Positions 33,401 to 45,760 are shown, counted from the first letter of the stretch. The stretch is DNA of 58,094 nt from Zetaproteobacteria bacterium (GCA_002753275.1 PEAA01000010.1:1-58094); one strand, 5' to 3'. Notes: generated from the letters alone by a model not told the origin. A program made the numbers and translations.

Positions 33401-35109
33401 TAATGCACAGCCGTAATACGCAAACACTCAGCAAGCGAAAGCTGCCCAGATTTCACTTTGGCAAGTGCAGCTTCACGCAAAGTGCGCATGCCATTTGCGC
33501 GTGCAATCGCTTCAATTTCATAAGCAAACTTTCCTTGATAAACCGCTTGGCGAACAGGTTCGGAGATGTGCATAACCTGATAAACACCTGTACGACCCTT
33601 ATAACCAATATCATTACAACGACGACACCCCATCCCTTGCATCACCGTAAATCCCGCCAAATCCGCTTCGGGAACACCGGCCGCCAAGAGCTCTGCATCC
33701 GAAACCTCAATCGGCTTCACACAGCTCGAACAGTTCAGACGCGCCAAGCGCTGAGCAACAACCAAACTCACTGCCGAACCAACAAGAAAAGGCTCAATTC
33801 CCATCTCAACCAGACGCGTCATCGTCGATGGCGCATCATTGGTATGCAATGTCGCCAACACCATATGGCCAGTCAAAGCAGCCTCAACAGCCATGTGAGC
33901 CGTCTCTTTATCTCGAATCTCGCCAATCAAAATGACATCGGGGTCTTGTCGCAACAAAGAGCGCAGCACAACAGGAAAAGTTAAACCTATCTCAGAGCGA
34001 ACAGCCACTTGATTGATCCCCATGAAGTTAAATTCCACGGGGTCTTCTACGGTTGAAATATTACGCTCCGGCTGATTCAAATCGGAAACCGCCGAATAGA
34101 GAGAGACCGTTTTTCCTGAGCCTGTCGGCCCTGTGACCAGCACCATGCCATAGGGTTCATGGATTGCATTTTTAATCAGCGCCAAATCTCTTGCTTCATA
34201 GCCAAGTTTACTCATATCCAACTGTAAATTGGCAGGATCTAAAATACGCATCACCACTTTTTCACCAAAAAGGGTCGGTAATACAGAAACGCGCAAATCA
34301 ATCCGCTTGGTGTCAGCGATGCGCAAAGTAATACGACCATCTTGAGGTAAACGCTGCTCAGAAATATCCAAATGCGACTGCACCTTAATTCTCGAAACCA
34401 ACATCATTCGCATATGATAAGGAAGATGCATCACATCATGCAAAACGCCATCCAAACGGTAACGAACGCGGAGAACCTTCTCATAAGGTTCAATATGGAT
34501 ATCTGAAACCCCTCGCTCAATGGCATCTAAAAAAATATGATTAAGAACCTTTACAACCGGCTTTAATGCGGCATCGGACTGCTTACTTAAATCAAAGGAT
34601 TTATCCTCTTCGCTTGCCTCATCATATTTGGTCGGTTCAAATTGAATGTCGGTCATGAACTCAGAAAGATCAGTAATCGTACCGCCGAGCAACTCAAGCC
34701 CTTGTTGAATCTCACTCCATGTTGTAATGACGAAATCGACTTGCTGAAACCCACTCACAAAAGAGATCTCTTCGCGCAGATGTTCTAAAAATGGATCTGC
34801 GACAGCAACAACCAGTCGGTTGCCATGCCGCTCAATAGGAACGCAAACATTTTTGGCCATAAATTCAGTTGGCATGTTTGACTCTTCAGACGACAACAGC
34901 TGATCAAGAATAGATACAACAACGGTCAACCCAGAGACTTCGCTAATCATTCGACATAAATCAGCTTCTGAAAAAAGCCGTAAACGAACAAGAACTTCGG
35001 GCAACACATCCGATTGACGGCGCCCCCCTTTTTTGGCTGCCTCCATCTGCTCGGCGGTCATCATCCCCGCTTGTATAAGAAGATTCCCCAATCGGCTTAC
35101 GCGCATCAA
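33400..35109 (-). CDS. pilB: Type IV pilus assembly ATPase PilB
   Basis: PilB powers pilus extension. The 569-residue product has an N-terminal MshEN-type domain, Walker A GPTGSGKTVSLYSA (near residue 322), the Asp-box region DPDVILIGEIRD, the His box, and the tetracysteine zinc motif CSSC...CRRC near residue 460-490, all typical of PilB. It is followed by pilC and pilD. No major pilin gene is in the window. Confidence 0.95.
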   Translation of the reverse strand: MMRVSRLGNLLIQAGMMTAEQMEAAKKGGRRQSDVLPEVLVRLRLFSEADLCRMISEVSGLTVVVSILDQLLSSEESNMPTEFMAKNVCVPIERHGNRLVVAVADPFLEHLREEISFVSGFQQVDFVITTWSEIQQGLELLGGTITDLSEFMTDIQFEPTKYDEASEEDKSFDLSKQSDAALKPVVKVLNHIFLDAIERGVSDIHIEPYEKVLRVRYRLDGVLHDVMHLPYHMRMMLVSRIKVQSHLDISEQRLPQDGRITLRIADTKRIDLRVSVLPTLFGEKVVMRILDPANLQLDMSKLGYEARDLALIKNAIHEPYGMVLVTGPTGSGKTVSLYSAVSDLNQPERNISTVEDPVEFNFMGINQVAVRSEIGLTFPVVLRSLLRQDPDVILIGEIRDKETAHMAVEAALTGHMVLATLHTNDAPSTMTRLVEMGIEPFLVGSAVSLVVAQRLARLNCSSCVKPIEVSDAELLAAGVPEADLAGFTVMQGMGCRRCNDIGYKGRTGVYQVMHISEPVRQAVYQGKFAYEIEAIARANGMRTLREAALAKVKSGQLSLAECLRITAVH

Positions 35110-35115
35110 AACTCC

Positions 35116-36018
35116 TTATTGATCATCAGCTGAACGATGCAACATCTTCTGCATCCACGCAAGGTAGTATTCTATATCAAAGGCAGGAGAAGCGTTGTGC
35201 CAATAAGCAAATGATGCCGCACCTTGCGCTAACAGCATCAGCAATCCATCAATAGCAACACTTTGTTGCAGGCGTAACGCCTTACAAAAAGCGCTATTTC
35301 CATCCGGGCGATACACCATATCAAGCCCTGAAACAGCAACTCGAGGCACAAATGGAAATGGGTCACCCTCATGCAAACCAATGGCTGTCGCATTAATCCA
35401 AACAGAGGCCTCAGCGGCCTCTTGATCGAGCAAATCCTGATCCCAGGCAATCGCTTGTATCTGCATCCCAGGTGCCATCTGCCGCGCATATAAGGAGGCA
35501 TCTAAAACTAAGGCCTCCGCCCTCTGAAAATTACGATTACAAACAAAAACCTGCACGATATTTCCCAATGAAGCCAAAGCATACAAAATCGCCTTTGAGG
35601 TGCCTCCTGCACCAAACAATAGTACGCTCGTAGGCTCAGATGTTAGGTGTAAGGCTGTCAAAGAGGCGACAACGCCTTTCCAATCCGTGTTGGTCGCATG
35701 CCATTCATAAGCATTGGTTATTTCATTGTAAACACGCTTTACCGTATTCACCGCACCGATTGACTGTGCGGCTGCATCACACTTCACCCACGGAACGATC
35801 TGCTCTTTAAAAGGGATTGTTACATTCAACCCCTGTACATTGTTCAAGTGAAGAAAACTTTCCATCACCGAATGAACCTTATCGACAGGCAAATCAAACG
35901 GCAGATAAGCCGCATCAATTCCTGCATCAATGATAAATTGATTTTGGAAAACCGGCGAAAGCGAATGTTTTACCGGCTGCCCAATAATACCATAAAGCTG
36001 ACTTGCTCCCGAAATCAT
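35116..36018 (-). CDS. aroE: Shikimate dehydrogenase
   Basis: AroE reduces 3-dehydroshikimate with NADPH in aromatic amino acid synthesis. The 300-residue product has the substrate motif GQPVKHSLSPVFQN (near residue 13), NVTIPFKE with the catalytic lysine, and the nucleotide-binding GAGGTSKAILYAL. It starts in a TAATG overlap with glmS and ends 6 bases before pilB, so it bridges cell-wall and pilus genes in one strand-coherent block. Confidence 0.95.
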   Translation of the reverse strand: MISGASQLYGIIGQPVKHSLSPVFQNQFIIDAGIDAAYLPFDLPVDKVHSVMESFLHLNNVQGLNVTIPFKEQIVPWVKCDAAAQSIGAVNTVKRVYNEITNAYEWHATNTDWKGVVASLTALHLTSEPTSVLLFGAGGTSKAILYALASLGNIVQVFVCNRNFQRAEALVLDASLYARQMAPGMQIQAIAWDQDLLDQEAAEASVWINATAIGLHEGDPFPFVPRVAVSGLDMVYRPDGNSAFCKALRLQQSVAIDGLLMLLAQGAASFAYWHNASPAFDIEYYLAWMQKMLHRSADDQ

Positions 36019-37841
36019 TACTCGACGGTCACCGATTTTGCTAAGTTGCGAGGTTGATCAACATCGGTTCCCTTCATACATGCAACAGCATAAGCAAGCA
36101 ACTGCAATGGAATAGCAGCCAATATCGGCGAAGAAAAATAGTCTCCAACAGGGATACTTAATACGCCATCGACCGCAACCTGATGTTCATGCGCCTCCAT
36201 ATCCGTCAAAAGAATAATCTTAGCGCTACGCGACTGAACCTCGCGCAAATTGGAGAGAACCTTCTCTAGATGGTACTCTTTTAATGCTAACACAACCACG
36301 GGAAGCGTTGCATCAACCAGCGCGATCGGACCATGCTTCATTTCACCTGCAGCATACCCCTCCGCATGAAGGTAGGTAATCTCTTTCAACTTCAAAGCCC
36401 CTTCCAATGCCAATGGATAACATGGGCCTCTACCAAGAAACAAAGCACCACGCGCCTGCGAGAAAAGTGGCATCAACGAATCCATATTCGATTGTGCTTG
36501 CAGCACCGCATCAATTTGTTTCGGTAATTGCTGAAGCGCAACAAGATGCCCTGTATAATCAGCATCACACATCACACCAAAATGTTTGGTCAATTTCAAA
36601 GCAAACAGCGCGAGAACCATCAATTGTGCGGTATACGCTTTTGTTGAGGCTACGCCAATCTCTGGCCCTGCGTGCAATTCTATCGAACCATCGGATTCAC
36701 GAACCAGTGATGAGTGCGGCACATTGCACAAGGCTATGGCAACATTATCAGGTGTGGTCCGCTTAAACATACGCAGCGCTTCCAGCGTATCCGCTGTTTC
36801 ACCCGACTGAGAAAGGGTAACCATCCATGTATTTGAACCAATCACCGGATTTCGATAACGATATTCAGAAGCGACATCCACCTCAACAGAGATTTTAAGA
36901 TAGTGTTCAAGCCAATAACGCGCAGTCAGTGCGGCATGGTAGGATGTACCACAAGCAACCATCACAATCCGATCAGGTAATGCGACTTGATCAAGAAAAG
37001 TTGCATCGGAAAAATGAATCTCATTGCGTGTAATATAAGCATGCAAAATTTCATCGATCACACGCGGCTGTTCATAAATTTCTTTAAGCATATAATGGGG
37101 AAACGCCCCCTTATCTGAAGCGGCTTCAGTATGAGGAATTGGCTGCCACGCAATCGGCAAAGGCAGGCCATCCACATCAAAAAGTTCAACACCATCTGCT
37201 GTCGCATAACCCCAAGAACCCTCTTCAATATACAAGATTTCCGTAGCAAACTTGGCAACAGAAATAGCATCCGAAGCGACAAAAATTCCATCAAGACCTT
37301 TAGCTAAAAGAAGCGGACTACCACGGCGCGCAAACCATAAGGTATCCACTTGATCTTCATAAAGTGCTGCAATGGCATAGGCGCCTTCAAGTGTCTTGAG
37401 AGACTGCTTCCAGCCATCTACGAAGTTCAATCCTTGTGCAAGATACGATTCTAAAAGCCAAGGAATCGTTTCACTATCGGTCTCAGACACAAACCGTGAT
37501 TCATTCAAAACATGCTGTTTCAAGTCACTATAATTTTCAATAATACCATTGTGTACAACCATGATCGAATCCGAGCGATGAGGGTGCGCATTCACCTCAT
37601 TGGGCAAACCATGCGTTGCCCAACGCGTATGACCAATCCCTGCACATCCAGGCACAGGTGCAAGAGAGAGAGCCTCATCCAAAAACTTCAGCTTTCCTTC
37701 CCGTTTGCAAAGGTGGAATCCACCAACATCGAGCGTACAAATCCCCGCACTATCATAGCCGCGGTACTCCATACACTTTAATCCATGCAAAAGATAATGC
37801 TGCACAGACTTGCGCAACACTGCACCTATAATTCCACACAT
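36018..37841 (-). CDS. glmS: Glutamine-fructose-6-phosphate aminotransferase
   Basis: GlmS makes glucosamine-6-phosphate from fructose-6-phosphate and glutamine, the first step to UDP-GlcNAc. The 607-residue product starts MCGIIGAV, with the catalytic Cys at position 2, has GYDSAGI and HTRWATHG in the glutaminase domain, and two SIS isomerase domains (about 285-430 and 455-600, with SQSGETADTLEAL). It directly follows glmU with one base between, so no room exists for a glmS ribozyme. Confidence 0.97.
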   Translation of the reverse strand: MCGIIGAVLRKSVQHYLLHGLKCMEYRGYDSAGICTLDVGGFHLCKREGKLKFLDEALSLAPVPGCAGIGHTRWATHGLPNEVNAHPHRSDSIMVVHNGIIENYSDLKQHVLNESRFVSETDSETIPWLLESYLAQGLNFVDGWKQSLKTLEGAYAIAALYEDQVDTLWFARRGSPLLLAKGLDGIFVASDAISVAKFATEILYIEEGSWGYATADGVELFDVDGLPLPIAWQPIPHTEAASDKGAFPHYMLKEIYEQPRVIDEILHAYITRNEIHFSDATFLDQVALPDRIVMVACGTSYHAALTARYWLEHYLKISVEVDVASEYRYRNPVIGSNTWMVTLSQSGETADTLEALRMFKRTTPDNVAIALCNVPHSSLVRESDGSIELHAGPEIGVASTKAYTAQLMVLALFALKLTKHFGVMCDADYTGHLVALQQLPKQIDAVLQAQSNMDSLMPLFSQARGALFLGRGPCYPLALEGALKLKEITYLHAEGYAAGEMKHGPIALVDATLPVVVLALKEYHLEKVLSNLREVQSRSAKIILLTDMEAHEHQVAVDGVLSIPVGDYFSSPILAAIPLQLLAYAVACMKGTDVDQPRNLAKSVTVE

Positions 37842-37842
37842 T

Positions 37843-39240
37843 TTACAGATCCTTCACAGGTCGTTTCCAGTTTGGTGAATATTGCATCTCACCACGCTTG
37901 GAGAGTGTTAATCCACCCGCATTAACCGTCTGTGTCACCACACTATCGGCACCAATGGTTGCATCATCTCCGACGCTAACAGGCGCAATAAATTTGGTAC
38001 TCGAACCCACAAACACACGATCACCAATAACCGTTTTATGTTTATTAGCGCCATCATAGTTACAAGTAATCGACCCTGCACCAATATTACAATCTTGCCC
38101 CACTTCAGAATCACCAATATAACTTAAATGATTCACTTTGCTTCCACGGCCAATCACAGCATTCTTCACCTCAACAAAATTACCGATGTGAACATGCTCA
38201 TCAAGCTTGGCATCGGGACGCAGTCGTGCAAAGGGACCGATATATGCCTTTGCACCAACATTGGCACGGTCAATGTGAGAAAATGGTAAAATGTTAACCT
38301 CATCATCAATCCAACCATTCTGAATCACCGTATATGCCCCGATGACGCAACCATCGCCAATATGGGTTGAACCTAACAGCTGAGCACCCGCACAAATGCG
38401 GCTATCAACACCAATGGAGACCGAAGCCTCAATACGCACCGTGTGGGGCTGTTCAATCGTCACACCCTGCTCCTGCCACTCATGAATGATGCGTTGTTGC
38501 AAGCCCTCTTCTGCAAGTGCCAACTGCGAACGATCATTCACGCCCATCATCTCATCAACATCACCCAACAACAACGAAGAGACCGTCGCACCTTGCCTTA
38601 ACCCGATCGGAACCATATCCGGCAGGTAATACTCACTTTGTGCATTATGATTCTCAATTTGATGCAGAATGTTAAACAAAACCTCAAAACGCACGCAGTA
38701 AATGCCACTGCTCACTTCATTCAACAACGCTTGCTCTGGCGTCGTATCTCGTTCTTCGACAATACTTTTTACACCGCCATGCTCATCTCGGACAATACGA
38801 CCATAACCTTTGGGATTAGACACCTTAGCCGTGAGCACCGTAATATCTGCATTGGATTGCCGATGTTGCTTCACCAGTTGATCCAAGGTTGTGCTACGCA
38901 AAAGCGGTGTATCACCACAAACAATCAACACATCCTGCACATCTCGAATCACTGACTCACACTGTTTCACCGCATGGGCTGTCCCCAACTGTTGGTCCTG
39001 ATGAACCCACTCTAAATTTTTTAAAGGGCCTACATGTTCAATAACACGCTCCGATGCATGGCCTGTAACAACAGCAATCCCTTTGGGATGAAGCTCTTCA
39101 ACAGTATGTAAAACATGATCAAGCATCGCTTTCCCAAGCACTTGATGAAGTACTTTTGGCAATTGCGAACGCATCCGTTTCCCTTTGCCAGCAGCAAGCA
39201 CACAAATCTGCAAATTGGGATAATTCATCGTATGTGGCAT
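37843..39240 (-). CDS. glmU: Bifunctional GlmU (GlcNAc-1-P uridyltransferase / glucosamine-1-P acetyltransferase)
   Basis: GlmU acetylates glucosamine-1-phosphate and couples it to UTP, giving UDP-GlcNAc for peptidoglycan and lipopolysaccharide. The 465-residue product has the pyrophosphorylase motif LAAGKGKRMRS (about 15-25) and a C-terminal left-handed beta-helix of hexapeptide repeats with NFVEVKNAVIGRGSKVNHLSY. ATG at 39240 lies 6 bases after AGGAG. The order atp operon-glmU-glmS is conserved in gammaproteobacteria. Confidence 0.97.
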   Translation of the reverse strand: MPHTMNYPNLQICVLAAGKGKRMRSQLPKVLHQVLGKAMLDHVLHTVEELHPKGIAVVTGHASERVIEHVGPLKNLEWVHQDQQLGTAHAVKQCESVIRDVQDVLIVCGDTPLLRSTTLDQLVKQHRQSNADITVLTAKVSNPKGYGRIVRDEHGGVKSIVEERDTTPEQALLNEVSSGIYCVRFEVLFNILHQIENHNAQSEYYLPDMVPIGLRQGATVSSLLLGDVDEMMGVNDRSQLALAEEGLQQRIIHEWQEQGVTIEQPHTVRIEASVSIGVDSRICAGAQLLGSTHIGDGCVIGAYTVIQNGWIDDEVNILPFSHIDRANVGAKAYIGPFARLRPDAKLDEHVHIGNFVEVKNAVIGRGSKVNHLSYIGDSEVGQDCNIGAGSITCNYDGANKHKTVIGDRVFVGSSTKFIAPVSVGDDATIGADSVVTQTVNAGGLTLSKRGEMQYSPNWKRPVKDL

Positions 39241-39273
39241 TCAAAACTCCTATTGCGATAACCTAATATGCAA

Positions 39274-39298
39274 AAGGGTCGCACAAAGTGCGACCCTT
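39274..39298. terminator. Terminator hairpin after the ATP synthase operon
   Basis: A perfect 11-base-pair stem AAGGGTCGCAC / GTGCGACCCTT with a 3-base loop lies between atpC and glmU. On the minus strand it is followed by a short T run, so it probably ends or attenuates atp transcription before glmU. Confidence 0.7.
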
Positions 39299-39321
39299 GA
39301 AAAGAGCGAATCATTGATTGG

Positions 39322-39737
39322 CTAAATTTTCTTTTTTCGTAGCCAGGCTAGTTTTGCAGTTGCAACTGCCAGTTCTGCTTCAGCCGTTGCAAAATCAAGG
39401 TCATCTTTTTTACCCGCAATGAGCTCTTCTGCTGCACGAGCGGCTTCCATTGTTGCGGCCATATCCACATCAGCAGCGCGTTCAGCGCAATCAGCCAATA
39501 CTGTAATCATATCAGGCTGAACTTCCATAAAGCCACCCGAGACAAAAACTTCATCAACCTCAACACCATCTGATTTTGTCACTCGCAATTCACCAGCTTT
39601 CAAACTACAAAGTAGAGGTGCATGCTTTGGATATATACCTAAATCACCCGCAGATCCAGGTGCAACAACCATGCTCGCTTCACCACGATAAATTTCGCGG
39701 TCAGCGGTAGCTACAAGTAGGTGAACGGTGGAAGCCA

Positions 39738-39738
<1 letters not shown>
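39322..39738 (-). CDS. atpC: ATP synthase F1 subunit epsilon
   Basis: The epsilon subunit regulates and couples the F1 rotor. The 138-residue product has the N-terminal beta-sandwich with APGSAGDLGIYPKHAPLL and a C-terminal helical hairpin, in which the family signature GGFMEVQPDMITVLAD is clear. It starts in a TAATG overlap with atpD and is the last atp gene. Confidence 0.95.
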
Positions 39739-41168
<1,430 letters not shown>

Positions 41169-42020
41169 TTACGATGCAGCAGCACCAGCACAAATTTCAG
41201 CAAGTTCCTGCGTAATCGCAGCTTGTCGTGCTTTGTTATATGTAATACTTAAATCTTTAACAATCTCTTTGGCATTATCTGTCGCCGCTTTCATCGCAAC
41301 CATTCGAGCAGACTGCTCACACGCTTTGTTTTCAAGAACTCCGTGGAAAACCAGCGATTCAACATAGCGTCGTAGCAAGCCATCCATCACCTCTTTACTA
41401 TCAGGCTCATACAAATAATCCCAATACCCTTCATGGGTTGCTTTCTTTGGCAACGGACAGGGCAAAAGACGCATGAGTTTAGGAGATTGTGTCATGGTGT
41501 TAACAAACTCACTGTAAACCAAATGAACCTCATCCAATTCACCACGCATGTATTTATCTAACGCCAATCCAATCACGCCCAATACATCAACAATCTCAGG
41601 CGAATCGGGAACATTTTCAACAGCACCGACCATATTCACTTTGAAACGCTTAAGAAATGTACCGCCACGACGACCAATTGTGAACACATCGGCTTCACCA
41701 TTGATCGCGTTAAGGTGACTTACAACTTTCTTAAGTGCATTGGTATTCAAACCACCACAAAGGCCTTTGTCAGAGGTAATCACAATCACACCTGAACGCT
41801 TAACTTCACGCTCAACAACGAACGGATGTCTATACTCAGGATGAGACTGCATCAAATTTGCAATCACATTGGCCAAACCCTCGGCATAAGGTCGCGCTGC
41901 CAGCACTCGCTCTTGCGCCTTGCGCATTTTAGATGCAGCAACCATTTCCATGGCTTTGGTAATTTTACCAGTATTTTGGATCGCTTTTATTTGACCCCGG
42001 ATTTCCTTTGCAGATGCCAT
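41169..42020 (-). CDS. atpG: ATP synthase F1 subunit gamma
   Basis: The gamma subunit is the central rotor shaft. The 283-residue product starts MASAKEIRGQIKAIQNTGKITKAMEMVAASKM and ends with the conserved C-terminal helix including KDLSITYNKARQAAITQELAEI. Length and ends are normal. Confidence 0.97.
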   Translation of the reverse strand: MASAKEIRGQIKAIQNTGKITKAMEMVAASKMRKAQERVLAARPYAEGLANVIANLMQSHPEYRHPFVVEREVKRSGVIVITSDKGLCGGLNTNALKKVVSHLNAINGEADVFTIGRRGGTFLKRFKVNMVGAVENVPDSPEIVDVLGVIGLALDKYMRGELDEVHLVYSEFVNTMTQSPKLMRLLPCPLPKKATHEGYWDYLYEPDSKEVMDGLLRRYVESLVFHGVLENKACEQSARMVAMKAATDNAKEIVKDLSITYNKARQAAITQELAEICAGAAAS

Positions 42021-42034
42021 ATCAGATCACCAAC

Positions 42035-43576
42035 TCAGTATGTGCCAGTTTCTTTAAACTCAGCAATCGCAGTTTTAAAACCTGCGGTAACCTCATCAGT
42101 CAATGCAGGGTTTGCATTCAACCCTTTCATCAAGTCTGATTTTGATGAGTTCAAATAAGCCAAATAAGCTTTTTCAAACGAAACAACCTTAGCAACTTCA
42201 ACACTATCCAAATCACCACTGTTAAGGGCAAACAGCATCGCCGTCATTTCAGCAACAGACTGCGGAGCATTTTCATTTTGTTTCAACACTTCAACACCGC
42301 GCTTTCCGCGTTCGATTTGACGACGCGTCGCTTCATCCAAATCTGATGCAAACTGTGCAAATGCCGCAAGTTCACGGTATTGAGCCAAATCAAGACGCAA
42401 GCCGCCACCTACTTTTTTCATCGCTTTGGTTTGTGCTGCACCACCCACACGAGATACTGACAAACCTGCATTAATCGCGGGGCGTTGGCCCGCATTGAAA
42501 AGACCTGTTTCTAAGAAAATTTGTCCGTCAGTAATTGAAATCACATTGGTTGGAACAAATGCAGAAACATCACCAGCCTGTGTTTCAATGATCGGCAATG
42601 CCGTCAATGAACCCGTCTGACCGACAACTTCGCCTTTGGTAAAGTCCTCAACATACTTGGCACTTACACGCGATGCACGCTCAAGCAAACGAGAATGAAG
42701 ATAGAACACATCACCCGGATAGGCTTCACGACCTGGAGGACGGCGAAGAATCAATGAGACTTGACGGTAGGCCCATGCCTGCTTGGTCAAATCATCATAA
42801 ACAATCAACGCATCTTGACCGCGATCACGGAAATATTCACCCATGGTGCAACCAGTATAAGGCGCAATATATTGTAATGCCGCAGATTCCGATGCAGATG
42901 CAGAAACAATAATCGTATTCTCTAATGCGCCATGCTCTTTAAGCGTACGCACCACATTGGCCACAGTAGAAGCTTTCTGCCCAACAGCAACATAAACACA
43001 GGTCACACCCGTATCTTTTTGATTGATAATCGTATCAATCGCAATGGCCGTTTTACCTGTCTGACGGTCACCAATAATCAACTCACGCTGGCCACGCCCC
43101 ACAGGAACCATCGCATCGATCGACTTCACACCAGTTTGCAATGGCTGATCAACGGACTGACGCTCAATAACCCCAGGTGCAATCTTCTCAACCGCATCAT
43201 AACCAGCTGCATCAACAGGCCCTTTTCCATCAATTGGCTGCCCGAGTGCATTGACCACACGCCCCTTCAGACCAGGCCCGACAGGAACTTCAAAGATCTT
43301 ACCCGTACATTTAACCTCATCACCTTCGGCCAATGTAGTAAATTCACCAAAGATCACAGCACCAACACTGCCCTCTTCTAAGTTCAACACCATTCCATAA
43401 ACACCGCCAGGAAACTCAAGCATTTCGCCTGCCATTGCCCCAGACAATCCATGGATCAATGCAACCCCATCGCCGACCGAGATAAGGCGACCAACATTTG
43501 CATCTGAAGCAGCGGCTTCAAAACCTTTAATCTGCTCTTTAATAATTGAGCTGATTTCTGCGGTATCCAGTTTCAT
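42035..43576 (-). CDS. atpA: ATP synthase F1 subunit alpha
   Basis: The alpha subunit binds nucleotide non-catalytically. The product has the P-loop [15 protein letters not shown] (near 170) and the family end SYKFSL-type region with [18 protein letters not shown] at 43576 ([16 protein letters not shown]) lies 6 bases after GGAG, a better start than the TTG four codons upstream. Confidence 0.97.
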   Translation of the reverse strand: MKLDTAEISSIIKEQIKGFEAAASDANVGRLISVGDGVALIHGLSGAMAGEMLEFPGGVYGMVLNLEEGSVGAVIFGEFTTLAEGDEVKCTGKIFEVPVGPGLKGRVVNALGQPIDGKGPVDAAGYDAVEKIAPGVIERQSVDQPLQTGVKSIDAMVPVGRGQRELIIGDRQTGKTAIAIDTIINQKDTGVTCVYVAVGQKASTVANVVRTLKEHGALENTIIVSASASESAALQYIAPYTGCTMGEYFRDRGQDALIVYDDLTKQAWAYRQVSLILRRPPGREAYPGDVFYLHSRLLERASRVSAKYVEDFTKGEVVGQTGSLTALPIIETQAGDVSAFVPTNVISITDGQIFLETGLFNAGQRPAINAGLSVSRVGGAAQTKAMKKVGGGLRLDLAQYRELAAFAQFASDLDEATRRQIERGKRGVEVLKQNENAPQSVAEMTAMLFALNSGDLDSVEVAKVVSFEKAYLAYLNSSKSDLMKGLNANPALTDEVTAGFKTAIAEFKETGTY

Positions 43577-43608
43577 ATTTTTCTCCAAACCTACAATATT
43601 AATAAAAA

Positions 43609-44127
43609 CTAAAGCGCAAGCGATCGACGCATTGCATCAAGCTTGCCACGAATTGAACAATCAATCTGACGATCACCGACTTCCAAAACAACACCGCCAA
43701 TAACCTGAGCATCTTCAACAACACTCAACAACACACCCTGCCCCAGAAGCGATTCAACCGAAGATTTAAGCTCTTTCACCAACTTTGATTCAACAGCAAC
43801 AGCCACACGAGCTGTAACTTCAATTTGGGCATTTGCCTTGCGAACCAACGCATCAAACTGCTCACCAATCATCGGGATAAGAGCGCTCTTTTCACGCTCA
43901 CAAAGCAGCGCCAAAAAGCGCTGACCTTCTGCGGTCAACCCAACCGCCTTTTCAATTACATGCACTTTTTGCTCAACACTACAAGAAGGAAGAGCAAGAA
44001 ACTTCATCACATCAGCATTCTCACTCAACACAACCAACTTGTTCAAATCATCGGCAATTTTCACACCTTCAGCAGCCAATTCAAACAAAGCCACCGCATA
44101 ACGACTGGAAATGCTATAGGCACTCAT
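43609..44127 (-). CDS. atpH: ATP synthase F1 subunit delta
   Basis: The delta subunit joins F1 to the peripheral stalk. The 172-residue product has the N-terminal helical bundle ([13 protein letters not shown]) and the C-terminal [26 protein letters not shown] signature. It overlaps atpF by one base. Confidence 0.95.
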   Translation of the reverse strand: MSAYSISSRYAVALFELAAEGVKIADDLNKLVVLSENADVMKFLALPSCSVEQKVHVIEKAVGLTAEGQRFLALLCEREKSALIPMIGEQFDALVRKANAQIEVTARVAVAVESKLVKELKSSVESLLGQGVLLSVVEDAQVIGGVVLEVGDRQIDCSIRGKLDAMRRSLAL

Positions 44128-44606
44128 TACTTAACAAACCCGTCACGAATCACACCTTCAACCAATGCAGCATGACGCTTGGCATCAATCTCAGCACCAA
44201 GGACTTTTTCAGCAGCCAGCATCGCAATCGATGCAACCTCAGAACGCAGTGCATCCCGTGCACGAACAGCTTCGGCAGCAACCTCTTCCTTCGCAGCCTC
44301 AACAATCTTACTCGCATCATCACGCGCCTTATTCGTTGCAGACTCGGCCACTTCTGCCGCACGCTTTTCAGCTGAAGCAACAATCTCTTGTGCCTTATTC
44401 CGCGCCGCAATCAACTGAGCTTCAACCTCTTTCTCAGCCGCCTCACGCGCTTTATTCCCAGCATCCGCAGCGGCAAGACCCTCTGCGATTTTCTTCGTAC
44501 GGCTTTCCATAGCTTCATTCAATGGAACATATAAGTGCTTTTTCAAAAGAACAACCATTGTCAAAAAGACAACAATCTGCCCTATAAAAGTTAAATCAAT
44601 ACTCAT
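44127..44606 (-). CDS. atpF: ATP synthase Fo subunit b
   Basis: The b subunit forms the peripheral stalk. The 159-residue product has one N-terminal membrane helix (about 8-22), LNEAMESRTKKIAEGLAAAD and a long Ala/Glu/Lys coiled coil. Typical length. It lies between atpE and atpH. Confidence 0.95.
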   Translation of the reverse strand: MSIDLTFIGQIVVFLTMVVLLKKHLYVPLNEAMESRTKKIAEGLAAADAGNKAREAAEKEVEAQLIAARNKAQEIVASAEKRAAEVAESATNKARDDASKIVEAAKEEVAAEAVRARDALRSEVASIAMLAAEKVLGAEIDAKRHAALVEGVIRDGFVK

Positions 44607-44651
44607 TTAAACGCTCCATTCATCTTAATGTTTCTACAATCGCCCTAACTA

Positions 44652-44906
44652 TTAACCCAAAAACGGATTAGCAAACAAGAACCAAAGTGCGAATGCCATA
44701 ATAATGAATGGGAAAGATTCCATAAGGCCAGCAAAGATAAACATATTAAACATTAATTGTGGACGCATTTCTGGCTGACGCGCAATACCTTCCAATGTTT
44801 TTGAACAAATCAAACCCCAACCAATTGCTGAACCCAGACCGGCAGCTGCCAAAATTACACCCACAGAGATTGCTGAAGCCGCCGTGATTATTGTTGTTGC
44901 ATCCAT
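44652..44906 (-). CDS. atpE: ATP synthase Fo subunit c
   Basis: The c subunit forms the proton-driven ring. The 84-residue product has two membrane helices joined by a polar loop (ARQPEMRP), with the ion-binding acidic residue in helix 2 (LMESFPFI). The helix-1 glycine pattern (ILAAAGLGSAIGWGL) is typical. It carries E rather than D at the site, and no Na+-type ligand set is evident, so proton coupling is expected. Confidence 0.95.
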   Translation of the reverse strand: MDATTIITAASAISVGVILAAAGLGSAIGWGLICSKTLEGIARQPEMRPQLMFNMFIFAGLMESFPFIIMAFALWFLFANPFLG

Positions 44907-44948
44907 AGTTACTACTCCTCTTTTTTATAATAAAATTAATGTTAAAAC

Positions 44949-45758
44949 TTAATGCTCTACCGGCTGATGTGCAATCGAAAGATAAACCACCGTTAGAATC
45001 ATAAAAATAAATGCCTGCAGAAGCCCGATAAATAAATGGAAGAACGACCACCCCAGACCCACAAAGAAACCCGCACCCACCGCAATCGGACCACCACCAA
45101 GAAGAAGCGACGCAATCAACAAGAAGATAACCTCGCCCGCAAACATATTACCAAAAAGTCGAAACGAGAGAGACAACGGCTTCGCAACCTCTTCAACAAG
45201 CTTCAAGATCAAATTAATCGGCATCACCACAGGCTTAAGAAATCCAGGAACCAAGCTTGTAAAAGGCTCCATCAACAACTCCTTACAAAAATGCACAGGC
45301 TTCAACTTAAACTCATAATAGAGAACCAAAAGAAAAACTGAAACACCCATTGCCGCCGGAAGATTCAAGTCATTGGTAGGAACAGGGCGAAAATGATGAA
45401 TACCAAAAAGATGCGCCACATTACCCAGAAGATACGCAGGCAAAACATCAAGCGTATTAACAAGAAAAATAAACACGAAAATAGTCAAAGCCAAAGGGGC
45501 TATCAAAGGATTCTTAACAGGAAAATTATCATTCACCGTATCGTTAATAAACCCAACCAAAGATTCCGCGCCATTTTGCGCACCCACAGGCGCACCCGCA
45601 ACAATCTTACCTTTCAACCACAACGAAAAACCAACCATCAAGGTTGCAACAAACAGGGTAACCACCATGGTATCCAGATGGATTTGCATAAATGGATTCG
45701 ACTCATCTACAACATAAGTCCAATACTGCAAATGACTCGCAATACTATTATCAGCCAA
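44949..45758 (-). CDS. atpB: ATP synthase Fo subunit a
   Basis: The a subunit forms the proton half-channels. The 269-residue product has five to six membrane helices, LVEEVAKPLSLSFRLFGNMFAGE with the essential arginine, and a conserved end QAFIFMILTVVYLSIAHQPVEH. Length is normal for gammaproteobacterial-type subunit a. Confidence 0.96.
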   Translation of the reverse strand: MADNSIASHLQYWTYVVDESNPFMQIHLDTMVVTLFVATLMVGFSLWLKGKIVAGAPVGAQNGAESLVGFINDTVNDNFPVKNPLIAPLALTIFVFIFLVNTLDVLPAYLLGNVAHLFGIHHFRPVPTNDLNLPAAMGVSVFLLVLYYEFKLKPVHFCKELLMEPFTSLVPGFLKPVVMPINLILKLVEEVAKPLSLSFRLFGNMFAGEVIFLLIASLLLGGGPIAVGAGFFVGLGWSFFHLFIGLLQAFIFMILTVVYLSIAHQPVEH

Positions 45759-45760
45759 AG

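Noticed and set aside
37842-37842. glmS ribozyme upstream of glmS
   Set aside because: glmU and glmS are one base apart, so there is no leader in which it could lie.
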